From NCBI GenBank assembly GCA_041228345.1, contig CP166131.1, positions 496,001 through 560,000 of the forward strand: 64,000 bases of DNA. The letters run 5' to 3'. The notes under the pieces were generated by a model. It worked only from the letters and a program-made list of their open reading frames with translations, was not told the DNA's origin and did not search any database. Positions within the stretch are counted from its first letter, which is position 1. Every line of letters begins with the position of its first letter. Shown in pieces: positions 1 to 11,435 of the stretch. The position numbers were made by a program, and so were the translations under genes. The DNA is from Alphaproteobacteria bacterium LSUCC0396 (GTDB taxonomy: Bacteria; Pseudomonadota; Alphaproteobacteria; Puniceispirillales; Puniceispirillaceae).

Positions 1-52
1 GGCCTTGGTTATAGGCCTTGGTTATAGGCCTTGGTTGCAGGCCTTGGTTACA
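1..52. repeat. Four tandem copies of a 13-bp unit
   Basis: The window opens with four head-to-tail copies of GGCCTTGGTTATA. The first two are identical; the third and fourth differ only in the last three bases (GCA, ACA). The array starts at the first base, so it may continue to the left. It lies beyond the 3' end of the small membrane-protein gene on the minus strand. No function can be read from it. Confidence 0.85.
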
Positions 53-103
53 GCAAAATATAATCATCACCTAGCCGCGCTTGATGATCGTTTGTAAGAA
101 AAA

Positions 104-481
104 TCATGCGTAAATATAGCCGACCAAAAGCGATATAAAAGCACCGACATGCACCACCATAATCGCCTTGTCTTTCCACATCACCCCAACAGCAAACCAC
201 AGAGAAATCCCAATAAAAAACAGATATACGTTATACGGGGTGAAGTTTAACCCGGTCATTCCATAACCAATGAGCTGGATGATCGTTGCAATCCATTTAA
301 CAATATCGACAGTTTGTATTTTAGTGCCCATTTGTGTCGTTGTTACGTGGTGATGGGTCGGCTGGTTACCGGCAATTTTGATAACCTCATCTTGATCAAA
401 CGCGTATGCGTTATAATTTACGCCAGCCGTCGCAAAACTGATCAGCGGAAGCATGGCTATCAGAAAGACAAAAAAAGCCAA
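104..481 (-). CDS. Small membrane protein of unknown function
   Basis: This encodes 125 residues. A hydrophobic N-terminus (residues 1-20, ending near an ATAG cleavage-like site) looks like a signal peptide or first membrane segment. A polar stretch with a three-histidine run follows at about residues 42-45. Three hydrophobic segments fill the C-terminal half (about 62-78, 82-98 and 106-123). The topology fits a small inner-membrane protein. I do not recognise a characterised family, although small proteins of this shape are common in alphaproteobacteria as domains of unknown function. It is transcribed in the same direction as guaA, which lies upstream, with a 110-bp gap, so readthrough from guaA is possible. 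The reading frame is convincing because of its regular hydrophobic pattern; the function is unknown. Confidence 0.6.
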   Translation of the reverse strand: MAFFVFLIAMLPLISFATAGVNYNAYAFDQDEVIKIAGNQPTHHHVTTTQMGTKIQTVDIVKWIATIIQLIGYGMTGLNFTPYNVYLFFIGISLWFAVGVMWKDKAIMVVHVGAFISLLVGYIYA

Positions 482-591
482 ACGAAATGGTCACGATTTC
501 TCCATCATGATCACTCTAAATGATAAGATTTAATTTAAGGTTAATTAAGCAGCGCGGTTTGGAACCTATGGTCTATCAACCACAACACGCC

Positions 592-2139
592 CTATTCCCA
601 CTCAATCGTGCCGGGCGGCTTTGATGTCACATCATAGACCACCCGATTAACCCCCCGCACTTCATTCACAATCCGGGTTGCGGCGCGGCTCAAAAACTCG
701 TGACTGAACGCATAGCTATCGGCGGTCATGCCGTCGCTGGACGTCACCGCCCGCAGCGCACAGACATACTCATACGAGCGCGCATCACCCATCACACCAA
801 CGGTTTTCACCGGTAACAGGACAGCAAAAGCCTGCCAGATATCATCATAAAGGCCAGCTTTGCGAATCTCGTCAAGATAGACGACATCAGCTGCCCGCAG
901 GATATCCAGCTTTTCGACGGTAATTTCACCCGGAATCCGGATTGCAAGCCCCGGCCCCGGAAAGGGGTGGCGTCCAACAAGGCTTTCCGGAAGGCCAAGT
1001 TCACGGCCCAATTCACGCACCTCGTCTTTGAATAACTCGCGAAGCGGCTCGACAAGATCAAGCGCCATATCGTCAGGTAAACCGCCAACATTGTGATGCG
1101 ATTTAATTGTCACCGCGCTGCCACCGGCGGCTGAAATGCTCTCGATCACATCCGGATACAGCGTGCCTTGTGCTAAAAACCGCACATCCTCGATCTTGCT
1201 GGCCTCACCGTCAAACACTTCAATAAAGCTAGCGCCGATGATTTTGCGTTTCTGCTCGGGGTCGCTGACCCCCGCCAAACGCCCCAAGAACAGGTCGGAT
1301 GCATCTTTATGCACCAGCGGAATATTGTAGTGGCCGCCAAATAACGCCACAACTTCTTCGGCCTCACCAGCACGCAGCAAACCATGATCAACAAAAACAC
1401 ACGTCAATTGCTCGCCAATTGCCTCATGGATCAACACCGCCGCAACCGACGAGTCAACCCCGCCGGACAGCCCGCAAATCACCCGCGCATCGCCAACCTG
1501 CTGGCGGATTGCGGCGACCGCGCGGCTGCGATATGCCGCCATTGACCAACTGCCAGTGCATCCGCAAATACCAAGCGCAAAGCGCGCCAGCAGATCAGCA
1601 CCATTTTGCGTATGCACCACCTCGGGGTGAAATTGCACGCCGTAATAATGGCGCGTCTCATCGGCCACAGCGGCAAATGGCGCCCCAGACGATGTTGCAA
1701 CAACGGCAAATCCATCAGGTAAGGCTGCCACGTGATCGCCATGGCTCATCCAGACCGTATGCTGGCTGTCAACCTGCCAAAACCCCTCAAACAGCGAACA
1801 GGGCGCGGTAATATCCAGCGTCGCACGCCCAAATTCACGGCTGGTTCCAGGCTCGACCCTGCCACCAAGCTGGGCGCACATGGTTTGCTGGCCATAGCAA
1901 ATACCAAGAACCGGAACACCAAGGTCAAATACGATTTGCGGGGCGCGCGGCGTATCGGCAAGTGCCACCGAATTTGGCCCGCCAGATAAAATAATGCCGT
2001 TCGGCGCGGCGGTGCTGATTTTTGCCGGATCAGTCGTACAGGGCAGAATCTCGGTATAGACACCAGCCTCACGAAGCCGGCGCGCGATCAATTGCGTCAC
2101 CTGCGAGCCAAAATCAATAATTAAAATTGAGTCAGACAT
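592..2139 (-). CDS. guaA: GMP synthase (glutamine-hydrolysing)
   Basis: This cytoplasmic enzyme converts XMP to GMP using glutamine and ATP, the last step of guanine nucleotide synthesis. The 515-residue product has the usual length. An N-terminal class I glutamine amidotransferase domain (about residues 1-195) shows the nucleophile motif GICYGQQ and the HPEVVHT histidine/glutamate motif. The ATP-pyrophosphatase domain follows with the P-loop GLSGGVDSS near residue 225. The C-terminal dimerisation domain ends in the typical KPPGTIEWE. It lies directly downstream of rsmB and guaB on the same strand, so the two committed GMP enzymes flank an RNA methyltransferase, an arrangement seen in other alphaproteobacteria. 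The identification is secure. Confidence 0.98.
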   Translation of the reverse strand: MSDSILIIDFGSQVTQLIARRLREAGVYTEILPCTTDPAKISTAAPNGIILSGGPNSVALADTPRAPQIVFDLGVPVLGICYGQQTMCAQLGGRVEPGTSREFGRATLDITAPCSLFEGFWQVDSQHTVWMSHGDHVAALPDGFAVVATSSGAPFAAVADETRHYYGVQFHPEVVHTQNGADLLARFALGICGCTGSWSMAAYRSRAVAAIRQQVGDARVICGLSGGVDSSVAAVLIHEAIGEQLTCVFVDHGLLRAGEAEEVVALFGGHYNIPLVHKDASDLFLGRLAGVSDPEQKRKIIGASFIEVFDGEASKIEDVRFLAQGTLYPDVIESISAAGGSAVTIKSHHNVGGLPDDMALDLVEPLRELFKDEVRELGRELGLPESLVGRHPFPGPGLAIRIPGEITVEKLDILRAADVVYLDEIRKAGLYDDIWQAFAVLLPVKTVGVMGDARSYEYVCALRAVTSSDGMTADSYAFSHEFLSRAATRIVNEVRGVNRVVYDVTSKPPGTIEWE

Positions 2140-2201
2140 AGTCTAATCCTTTGCCTTTGGCTGCATCATCCAGCCGCGTTCGGTATCTAATTCTGCTGAC
2201 T

Positions 2202-3542
2202 TTAGCGTAATCTTGCCTGAAGAACAGCGATGAAAAACCCATCAGTACCGTCCCGCCAGGGCAGTAGCTGCAACATTCCATTATCGGTCGGCGGACAATC
2301 CCCACCACCAGCCTTGCCAATTGTATCAGCCCAGATATCGGTGATATCGGCCAGCTCAATTTCCGGCGCATCAGTTAAAAACCGCGTGATCAGGTCAGGC
2401 CCTTCACTGGCCAGAACCGAACAGGTGATATAGATAATGCGCCCCCCCGGCACCACCATCGCCCGCGCCTTTTCCAGCAAAATTGCCTGCGTTTGCTGTA
2501 TATCCAGCAGGCGTTCAGGGGTTAATTGCCAGCGCGCATCGACCTGCCGGCGCCATGTCCCCGAGCCTGAGCAGGGCGCATCAATCACCACCCGATCAAA
2601 TTTGCCGCGCCACGACCGGTTTGACCATTTTTCGGCAACCAGCTTGCGCTCGACATTATGGATGCCCGCACGGCGCAATCGCTCACCACTTTTTTCCAGC
2701 CGTTCCGCACTTGGATCAATCGCCAGAATGCGGCCCTTATTTTCCATTTTGGCCGCCATCACCAGTGATTTACCGCCGGCCCCTGCGCAAATATCGGCAA
2801 CCTGCATCCCCGGCCGCGCATCACACAACAGCGCGGCAACCTGTGAGCCTTCGTCCTGAATATCAAACAGGCCAGCTTTCCATTCCTGCAAATCATCCAG
2901 CCGCGCGCGCTTTTCCAGCCGAACACCAAGCGGCGATAACCGCGTTGGGTGACCTTTGATACCGCGGCCAGCCAGCTGATCCCGAAGCCGCCGACGATCC
3001 GGCTGTTTCAAAATATTTATCCGCACATCGGTCGGCGCCTCGCCCATCAGCGCCGCCAATTCACGCGGCGTCGCATCACCAAGCCCCGCATTGGCATCCG
3101 CCATCAACCATTCCGGCCATTCAAGCGCGATATGCTGAGGCATTGCAGGATCACTAAATTCACGAGCATCCAACAGCGCGATAAGATTACCTTCATCCGC
3201 ATCAAGAGGTGCCGGGGCATGGGCTATTTCAGCCGAGAATATTTGCGGCAATTGAGCTGTCTGGCGCTCCATAAGCACCAAGGCTGCAACGGTCATATTG
3301 CGCGGCGTTATCGGCGCATCAAGCGCCGACAAATGCCACATTAGCCGCGCCTGTCCACGCTGAATTTTCCAGAATAAATCACCGATCGCCGCACGGTCGC
3401 CTGACCCGGCATAACGACGCCGCTGCAATCCGGCGCGAAGCCATTGTCCAGCCTGCTTGCCGCGGTGAGTTTCAGCATCACTTGCCGCCTTTATATCGGC
3501 AAGAATCTCGATCACGGCAGCGATTCTAGCGGCTGGCGTCAT
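2202..3542 (-). CDS. rsmB: RsmB/NOP family RNA (cytosine-5) methyltransferase
   Basis: This is a SAM-dependent m5C methyltransferase of the RsmB/NOL1/NOP2 family, most likely acting on 16S rRNA. The N-terminal part resembles the NusB-like RNA-binding region. The catalytic domain begins near residue 210 with DEGSQVAALL. The SAM-binding motif is DICAGAGGKS, and the two catalytic cysteines are in DAPCSGSGTWRR and YITCSVLASEG. I place the start at the ATG at 3542 (MTPAARIAAVIEIL), because the 14 residues added by the 3584 start look non-coding. It lies between guaB and guaA on the same strand. The exact target base is inferred from the family only. Confidence 0.9.
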   Translation of the reverse strand: MTPAARIAAVIEILADIKAASDAETHRGKQAGQWLRAGLQRRRYAGSGDRAAIGDLFWKIQRGQARLMWHLSALDAPITPRNMTVAALVLMERQTAQLPQIFSAEIAHAPAPLDADEGNLIALLDAREFSDPAMPQHIALEWPEWLMADANAGLGDATPRELAALMGEAPTDVRINILKQPDRRRLRDQLAGRGIKGHPTRLSPLGVRLEKRARLDDLQEWKAGLFDIQDEGSQVAALLCDARPGMQVADICAGAGGKSLVMAAKMENKGRILAIDPSAERLEKSGERLRRAGIHNVERKLVAEKWSNRSWRGKFDRVVIDAPCSGSGTWRRQVDARWQLTPERLLDIQQTQAILLEKARAMVVPGGRIIYITCSVLASEGPDLITRFLTDAPEIELADITDIWADTIGKAGGGDCPPTDNGMLQLLPWRDGTDGFFIAVLQARLR

Positions 3543-3590
3543 GGTGAAATTTTCCACATCTGGCCCATTGCAGGCCGAAAACAAGATAAC

Positions 3591-3627
3591 AAAAAAACCG
3601 GCTCACCGCACAAGGCTAGGCCGGTTT
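3591..3627 (-). terminator. Rho-independent terminator after guaB
   Basis: Read on the minus strand, AACCGGC pairs with GCCGGTT around a 17-nt loop and is followed by a run of seven T. It lies just past the guaB stop and before rsmB, so rsmB and guaA probably have a separate promoter or depend on partial readthrough. Confidence 0.75.
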
Positions 3628-3631
3628 GCAT

Positions 3632-5164
<1,533 letters not shown>

Positions 5165-5167
5165 TCA

Positions 5168-5965
5168 CTAGATGATTAATGTGCCATCCAAATTGCGCCG
5201 ACCGGCGGCAATATCAGCCTCGATATCCTGCGCCCTGCCCTCGCCATGAAAGCCATTTGCAAGCACATAGCTTTCGACCGATTCCGAACGGCTCGCCGCA
5301 GGCTTTACATGGCGAACCGTTTTGAAATTGCGCTGCATCACATCGAGTACTGATTTCTCGGTACCGCCACGAAAACATTTGGCGAGAAAAAAGCCATCGG
5401 CATTCAGCACGTCTAGCGCGAAATCCAGCGCCGCCTCTAACAGCGCAGTGGTCCGCAGGTGATCGGTGGCGCGATGGCCGGTAGTATCGGCAGCCATATC
5501 GCTTAGCACCCCATCCGCAGCGCCGCCCGTCGCCTGACGCACCGTCTCCAGCATTTCAGGGTCAGTCATGTCGCCGGTAAAGATATCGGCGCCAACAACC
5601 CCTTCAGTTTCCAAAAGATCAATGCCAACAAGCCGCGCCGATCCGGTGCCAAGTTTGGTACGGATTGATGCCACCTGCAACCAGCCGCCGGGCGCGCAAC
5701 CAAGATCGACAATCGCCATGCCGGGCTTTAGCAATTGATAGCGATCATCCATCTGTTCAAGTTTTAACGCCGCGCGCGAACGGAACCCCCGCGATTTTGC
5801 TTCGGCAACAAAGGGGTCATTCAGCTGGCGGGTCAACCAACGCTGCGACGATACTTTGCGCCCGCGCATCTTTTTAGGCTGGCGCGTTAGGCCTGTCGCA
5901 TTGCGATAGCTGCGCCCTGAGGGGCCTTTTTTGCCCGCTTTGCCATTTCCTGATTGATCAGCCAT
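5168..5965 (-). CDS. rlmE: 23S rRNA 2'-O-ribose methyltransferase
   Basis: This FtsJ/RrmJ-type enzyme methylates the 2'-hydroxyl of a uridine in the 23S rRNA A-loop. The 265-residue product has a basic N-terminal extension of about 50 residues, rich in K and R and common in alphaproteobacterial members. The SAM motif is IVDLGCAPGGW. The catalytic Lys-Asp-Lys-Glu set is represented by K67 (LKLEQMD region), the aspartate of SDMAADTTGH, FLAKCFRGG and the downstream glutamate. It lies upstream of guaB on the same strand with a gap of about 80 bp. The identification is strong. Confidence 0.93.
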   Translation of the reverse strand: MADQSGNGKAGKKGPSGRSYRNATGLTRQPKKMRGRKVSSQRWLTRQLNDPFVAEAKSRGFRSRAALKLEQMDDRYQLLKPGMAIVDLGCAPGGWLQVASIRTKLGTGSARLVGIDLLETEGVVGADIFTGDMTDPEMLETVRQATGGAADGVLSDMAADTTGHRATDHLRTTALLEAALDFALDVLNADGFFLAKCFRGGTEKSVLDVMQRNFKTVRHVKPAASRSESVESYVLANGFHGEGRAQDIEADIAAGRRNLDGTLII

Positions 5966-6062
5966 GTCTGCTTATCGCCAAACTTGTCCGATTTTACAAC
6001 TGCCAATTCATCACGCGGCCAGATATGCCGGCTGAAATCACTTTAAATGAACGCAAAAAGAC

Positions 6063-9000
6063 ATGATGAATATGGACGATAAAAGGTGGAAATATGGGCT
6101 GGCAATAGATGTATTTAGACTAGCAGCGCCGGTGAATTCAGATAGAATAACCCGAATGGATAAACCACATTATTTCGATCAGATTTGCCCGAACTTGCCG
6201 CGGGCCGAACCCGCCACTAAAGCCGTGCGCGATGATTTTGCCTCTAATTTTGCAAAAAAATGGCCAGATCACAAAATTATGCAAAGCGGCTATAGCCTTT
6301 ATGATTTGGCGACGATGCTGGTGGCCAGCCCCTATCTTCAGCGACTAGCGCTTCGTCATGGCGATGATGTCAATGCCGCGCTTGGGGGTGATGCAGACAA
6401 ACAAATCGCCATCGCAAAAGCCAGCTTTATTGCTGCCATGCAGTCGGCCAATGACGAAGCGGCAGCGATGCAGGCGATCCGCATCTGGCGTGAGCGCAGC
6501 GCTCTAGCCATCGCAATTAGTGATATTGCCGGCCTTGCTGATATGTCGCAACAGATGAAATGGCTAAGCGATGCAGCACAGACAGTTTTGGCACAAACCA
6601 TTCAATACCTGTTCCTGAACGCCAGTAAACGCGGCAAAATACAGCCATTTGAAGCCGGATTGAGCGGGTGCGGCTGGACAGTTCTTGCGCTGGGTAAATT
6701 GGGCGCTGGCGAGCTGAATTTTTCCTCAGATATCGACCTGATCATGCTGCATGATACCAGCCATGCCCCCTTTGAGCGCAGCCATGATGCACAGCCGTTT
6801 TTTGTATCTATGACGCGAGATTTAATCCGGCTTTTGGGTACTGCAACCCGCGATGGTATCGGCTGGCGGGTCGATTTACGGCTACGACCTGATCCGGGCG
6901 CAACCGCCGTTAGCATCGATCTGGCAGCGGCAATTGGCTATTATGAATCAATCGCTCGCACATGGGAGCGTGCCGCCTTTATTCGCGCACGACCAATCGC
7001 CGGTGATCTTGCGCTTGGTGCCATTTTTCTTGATCAAATTCAGCCCTTTATCTGGCGCAAGACGCTTGATTACACGGTCATGGAAGATATGAAAACCATG
7101 CTTCGCCGCCCACCACAGGGCAATGGCTGGCTTGGGTATAATCTGAAAACTGGCAAAAATGGCATTCGTCAGATTGAGTTTTTTACCCATGTGTTGCAGC
7201 TGGTAACCGGCGGGCGTGATAAAAATCTCCGCCACCGCAACAGCCTTGGTGCCCTTGGTGCGCTGGCCGCAGCCGACTGGATCACCGCGGATCAGGCCAC
7301 CAGCCTTGGCACGGCCTATCACCAGCTGCGCCGGATCGAACACCGGTTGCAAATGATTGGCGATAATCAGACCCATAGCCTGCCGCGCGGCAGCGAAGAT
7401 TTGCAGAAATTCGCCCATTTCATGGGGCATGAGGATGCTAACAGCTTTTGCGCCACTCTTGGCGCATTGCTCGATCAGGTTGGAATAAATGCACAGCATG
7501 ACCTGCTTAACCCCGCGCCCGGCGGCCATAGCGGCAGTGATGATGCAAAGGATATCCTGCTCGATGATTATGATGCGCTTGTGGGATGGCTTGGCGGGCA
7601 TGGGTTTGAGCGACCAAACATCATTGCCGACACTTTGTCGGGCTGGATGGCGGGGCGGATTTCCGCAACGCGGGGCGAGCGCGCGCGGGCGTTATTAAAC
7701 CGGCTAATGCCCGATATTCTGGTGTCTCTTACCGCCGCCGATGCCCCTGACGAAAAATTCGCCGCACTGGCACAATTCATCGAGGGGCTGCCCGCCAGCG
7801 TGCAGATTTTCTCGCTGCTTGATTATAACCGGCATCTAACCCGTCTTTTGTGTGATATTCTGGTGCTATCACCACAGCTCGGCAATCATTTGCGGCAATA
7901 TCCGACCTTGTTTGACCTGCTGCTCTATCAGGCTTTTTTCCAACCATTACCCGATGCCGACGCGATGACGGCGCAATTGCGTCAAAATATCGCCGGCCAG
8001 CCGGTAGAAACCGCGCTTGACCAAATCAAGATACGGGCACGCGAATGGAAATTTCAAATTGAGGTTCAGGCTCTTAGCCAGACGATTGACAGTCCAGTAC
8101 TTGCGGATGGTCTTAGCGCCATTGCAACCGCGACCATCAGGCTTATCCTTGACCTCGTCCAGGCGGATATGCAGCGCCGCCATGGCAACATTGACGGTGC
8201 GATAACGATCCTCGGGCTGGGGCGGCTTGGCACCCGCCAAATGACGGTCAGCTCTGATCTTGATCTGCTGATCATCTATGACGCCCCCGATAACGCATTG
8301 TCAAATGGCGAACGCCAGATAAATGCGCAAACCTATTTTACCCGGATGGCGCAAACCATGATTAGCTGGCTTAGCACCGCCACCGCCGAGGGTGTTCTCT
8401 ATCCGGTTGATTTACGCCTACGCCCCGAAGGTGAGGCTGGCGGCATTGCCACGTCGCTGGATCGTTTACAGACCTATTTCAAACGTGATGCCTGGCTGTG
8501 GGAAAAAATGGCGCTTGCCAAGGCGCGGCCAATTGCCGGCGACAGTGTTTTAATCGAAAAAACCAAGCTTGCAATTGCAGAAATCGTCAATCAGCATCAC
8601 GCCCATAACACGACTGCCCACGCGGTTGAACAGATGCTAGGGCGGGTTCGCAAAGTCCGGAAAGCCAAATCAAAATGGCATTTGCGCGCGCGCGATGGCG
8701 GGCTGGTCGATCTTGATTTATTCGTCCAAGCGCTTCGGCTGCAATATGGTGACCTGTTTGAGGGCACTGGCCAATCGCCGGATGAAATTTTGGAACGGCT
8801 TCACGACTTGCAGAAAATCAATGTCAATTTGAGTGAGGATTTGGCGGATGCGCTTGGTCTGTTTAACGAAATCCATCATTGTTTGCGGCTCACATTCGGC
8901 AATGCCGCATCGGTGCCTGACCGGCTGCCCCTGCCATTACGAGAGTTTATGCTTACGCGGATGGATTTTGCGGATGAGCAGCAGCTGAGCCTGATACTAG

Positions 9001-9071
9001 AAGCCGCGCTTGGCAAGGTTCTGGCGCATTTAACGGCCTATGCATCAGACAGCAAAACCATTTCAAGCTAA
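6063..9071 (+). CDS. glnE: Bifunctional glutamine synthetase adenylyltransferase/deadenylase
   Basis: GlnE adds and removes AMP on glutamine synthetase in response to P-II and glutamine. The 1002-residue product carries two nucleotidyltransferase domains. The N-terminal one has LGKLGAGELNFSSDIDLI near residue 215; the C-terminal one has LGRLGTRQMTVSSDLDLL near residue 720. Both are followed by the conserved DLRLRP helices. A central helical region (about 440-560) links them. The conserved protein may begin at the in-frame ATG at 6156 (MDKPHYFDQICP), since the first 31 residues do not look family-like. It is a single gene here, away from the glnK-amtB pair at 22.9-24.7 kb that supplies its usual P-II partner type. 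Confidence 0.95.
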   Translation: MMNMDDKRWKYGLAIDVFRLAAPVNSDRITRMDKPHYFDQICPNLPRAEPATKAVRDDFASNFAKKWPDHKIMQSGYSLYDLATMLVASPYLQRLALRHGDDVNAALGGDADKQIAIAKASFIAAMQSANDEAAAMQAIRIWRERSALAIAISDIAGLADMSQQMKWLSDAAQTVLAQTIQYLFLNASKRGKIQPFEAGLSGCGWTVLALGKLGAGELNFSSDIDLIMLHDTSHAPFERSHDAQPFFVSMTRDLIRLLGTATRDGIGWRVDLRLRPDPGATAVSIDLAAAIGYYESIARTWERAAFIRARPIAGDLALGAIFLDQIQPFIWRKTLDYTVMEDMKTMLRRPPQGNGWLGYNLKTGKNGIRQIEFFTHVLQLVTGGRDKNLRHRNSLGALGALAAADWITADQATSLGTAYHQLRRIEHRLQMIGDNQTHSLPRGSEDLQKFAHFMGHEDANSFCATLGALLDQVGINAQHDLLNPAPGGHSGSDDAKDILLDDYDALVGWLGGHGFERPNIIADTLSGWMAGRISATRGERARALLNRLMPDILVSLTAADAPDEKFAALAQFIEGLPASVQIFSLLDYNRHLTRLLCDILVLSPQLGNHLRQYPTLFDLLLYQAFFQPLPDADAMTAQLRQNIAGQPVETALDQIKIRAREWKFQIEVQALSQTIDSPVLADGLSAIATATIRLILDLVQADMQRRHGNIDGAITILGLGRLGTRQMTVSSDLDLLIIYDAPDNALSNGERQINAQTYFTRMAQTMISWLSTATAEGVLYPVDLRLRPEGEAGGIATSLDRLQTYFKRDAWLWEKMALAKARPIAGDSVLIEKTKLAIAEIVNQHHAHNTTAHAVEQMLGRVRKVRKAKSKWHLRARDGGLVDLDLFVQALRLQYGDLFEGTGQSPDEILERLHDLQKINVNLSEDLADALGLFNEIHHCLRLTFGNAASVPDRLPLPLREFMLTRMDFADEQQLSLILEAALGKVLAHLTAYASDSKTISS

Positions 9072-9163
9072 GGCCTGTCACAATGTTGTCAAAACGACCG
9101 CTATGGAACGTTTTTGGAACAGATTAAATATGCTGATCAGATTACTGAAATCTCCATGCAGTT

Positions 9164-9238
9164 AGCGCGTTGAATGACGCTGTATCCTGCGACTTAATGC
9201 AGGAACTCGCTCAGTGTTCACCAACAGTGAAGCGTCAT
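9164..9238 (+). promoter_or_regulatory. Candidate structured leader of the MFS gene
   Basis: The 5' region of the MFS gene can fold into a multi-branch structure. ATGACGCT (9174-9181) pairs with AGCGTCAT (9231-9238). They enclose a perfect hairpin TCCTGC/GCAGGA (9185-9204) and a small TGTT/AACA hairpin. The ACGCT segment could instead pair with the upstream AGCGCGT (9164-9170). It lies 27 bp before the MFS start codon. I do not match it to a known riboswitch class. Confidence 0.35.
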
Positions 9239-9264
9239 CATGCAGCGTTTGAAAGGCACGCCTC

Positions 9265-10557
9265 ATGCTAAGGGCTATTACATCAACATGGACTTTGTTC
9301 TTTGGTCTGTTGCTCATTTCTGCGGGCAATGGTTTGCAGGTAGTTCTGCTGGGAACGCGCGCGCCTGATGCCGGCTTTAGTACGATTGCCACCGGTATTG
9401 TCATGTCGGGCTATTTTGCCGGTATTTTTGCTGGCTCGATTACTGTGCCGCATATCTTGTCGCGTGTTGGTCACGTCCGCGTTTTCGGCGCAATGTCTGC
9501 CATCGCATCTGCGGCAGTTTTGGTGCATGTGATATTTCTCGACCCCTTTGTCTGGACGGGTATGCGGTTTGCCAGCGGGTTCAGTTTTGCGGGGATGTAT
9601 ATTGTCTGTGAAAGCTGGCTCAATGAAAAAGCCACAAACGAGACCCGTGGCCAGCTTTTATCGCTCTATATGATTACCAACATGGCGGGCATGGCTACTG
9701 GGCAAATGATGATTTCACTTGGCGAGTCTGGCGCGCCGGGCCTATTTTTGCTCGCCTCGGTTATGGTTTCAATTGCCGTTGTTCCGATCTTAATCACTGC
9801 GAGCGCTGCACCTAGCTTTGAAGCGCCCGAACGGATCAGTTTTCGCCGTCTGGTGCAGGTATCACCTCTGGCCGTTGTGGGTATGGTTTTTGTTGGGATC
9901 ATCACCTCAATGATATTTGGGATGGGCGCGGTCTATGGGCGCGCTATCGGGCTAAATGACAGCCAAGTAGGCTATTTTATGACCGCGGTTACGCTTGGCA
10001 CATTGTTACTTCAATATCCGGTCGGGCACCTCTCTGATCGGTTTGACCGCCGTGCCGTTATTCTTGGTGCAACATTGATTGCCGCTGTCGCAGTTGCTGC
10101 TGCCGGACTTTTTGGTGCTGATCAATTCGCCATTATACTTCTCATGATGATGATTTTTGGCGGCCTTCTCTTCTCGCTTTATTCGCTGTTTATCGCCCAT
10201 GCGAATGACTATCTTACGCCCAGCCAGATGGTTGCCATGTCATCCGGCCTGCTGATGGTCAACGGCGCTGGTGCGGTTTTGGGGTCGCCCTTGGCCGCAA
10301 CGGTGATTGAGGTGATCGGCATTAGAGGCTTTATGCCAACGATGGCGTTGTTTTTGCTGATACTTGCCGGGTTTGTTATCTATCGGATGAATGTGCGCAG
10401 CGCCGTTCCAGCCGAGGCTCAGGGCACGTTTGTTGCGATCCCTGATGCATCGTCAGGCGTTGCGGTGAACCTAAGCCCCGAGGTGGAATGGGTCATGGAT
10501 CAAACTGATGAGGCCGAGGAGAACGACCCCTTCAAGAATAACCCTTATGTAAATTAG
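9265..10557 (+). CDS. MFS transporter, YcaD-like group
   Basis: This 430-residue inner-membrane protein has twelve predicted membrane segments in two halves, joined by a loop near residues 185-205. The segment GYFAGIFAGSITVPHILSRV at the first and second helices, and GHLSDRFDRR in the second half, match the A-motif type loops of the major facilitator superfamily. The segment YIVCESWLNEKA is typical of the YcaD-like branch. The C-terminal tail of about 45 residues is acidic and soluble. The substrate is not known. The gene stands alone between glnE and a nuclease gene, with a possible structured leader just upstream. Confidence 0.8.
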   Translation: MLRAITSTWTLFFGLLLISAGNGLQVVLLGTRAPDAGFSTIATGIVMSGYFAGIFAGSITVPHILSRVGHVRVFGAMSAIASAAVLVHVIFLDPFVWTGMRFASGFSFAGMYIVCESWLNEKATNETRGQLLSLYMITNMAGMATGQMMISLGESGAPGLFLLASVMVSIAVVPILITASAAPSFEAPERISFRRLVQVSPLAVVGMVFVGIITSMIFGMGAVYGRAIGLNDSQVGYFMTAVTLGTLLLQYPVGHLSDRFDRRAVILGATLIAAVAVAAAGLFGADQFAIILLMMMIFGGLLFSLYSLFIAHANDYLTPSQMVAMSSGLLMVNGAGAVLGSPLAATVIEVIGIRGFMPTMALFLLILAGFVIYRMNVRSAVPAEAQGTFVAIPDASSGVAVNLSPEVEWVMDQTDEAEENDPFKNNPYVN

Positions 10558-10803
10558 CCACGCCCCGAGCCGCAACTGGACAGGCATTGATGCCACCCAA
10601 ATCCTTTTGATATGAGCCGTTTGGTGAGCCGTTTGATAAGCCTTTTGGGCAATCCATTAAGATATCTAGCCAAGCCAGCGCCAAATATCCCAAGCTGAAT
10701 GATATGGCGAGCGCATAAAGTCAGGCCAATATTGGCACATTATTCAATAGCGATTGGCGTTGGCTGGCCTTTATCTTCAGACTAAAAAATATTACTATCG
10801 CTA

Positions 10804-11355
10804 ATGAAGAAAATTCTAAAATTCTGTCATTTTATTATGGTGTTTACCTGTCTCAACATTGGTTGGGGCATTGGGCTTGGCACCGGCAAGGCGCCTGTTG
10901 CTTATGCCAAAGACGTGATAACAGACAAGAAATACTCAATTTCAGGAACCGTAACGATTACCAAGATTAACGATGGTGACTCGCTTCGCAGCGGCAATCT
11001 GCGGATCCGCCTTTTTGGGATTGATGCGCCTGAAAAAAAACAGCAATGCACTGATGCGGCGGGTATGAGCTGGGATTGCGGCATTGCGGCTCAGAAAAAA
11101 CTAGCAGACCTTGTCGCCTTCGCACCAAACCTCACTTGTCACCTGATTGATGTTGATCGCTATGGCCGTCTTGTGATGCGGTGTTTGGCTGGCGAGACTG
11201 ACGTTGCTGCCGCGCTTGTACGTGCTGGGCTGGCGCTTGCCTATCGTAAATACTCATCCGCCTATATCGTCGATGAAACCATTGCCAAAACCACAAAATC
11301 AGGCATATGGGCAGGCCGTTTTACCGCACCTTGGGACTGGCGACGCGCGCAATAG
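10804..11355 (+). CDS. Secreted thermonuclease-like (SNase) protein
   Basis: This 183-residue protein has an N-terminal signal or anchor segment (about residues 8-30, ending near AYAKD), so it is exported. The staphylococcal nuclease fold covers about residues 45-165. It shows ITKINDGDSLRSGNLRIRL, GIDAPEKKQQC, DRYGRLVMRC and AALVRAGLALAYRKYS, which carry the family's calcium-binding aspartates and catalytic Arg/Glu positions. Paired cysteines (CTDAAG...WDCG and LTCHL...MRCLAG) suggest disulfides outside the cytoplasm. It may help degrade extracellular nucleic acid, which is a family inference. The gene stands alone. Confidence 0.85.
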   Translation: MKKILKFCHFIMVFTCLNIGWGIGLGTGKAPVAYAKDVITDKKYSISGTVTITKINDGDSLRSGNLRIRLFGIDAPEKKQQCTDAAGMSWDCGIAAQKKLADLVAFAPNLTCHLIDVDRYGRLVMRCLAGETDVAAALVRAGLALAYRKYSSAYIVDETIAKTTKSGIWAGRFTAPWDWRRAQ

Positions 11356-11435
11356 CGGGGTCAATAACGGGGTAAGGCGCCGCGCACAATCGATAATCAG
11401 GGTGATTGTTCCGGATGATAAATGATGCCGGCAGG

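Noticed and set aside
1299-1811. 170-residue plus-strand frame inside guaA
   Set aside because: It is the antisense shadow of a highly conserved gene, rich in Gln, Pro and Arg as expected for such shadows.
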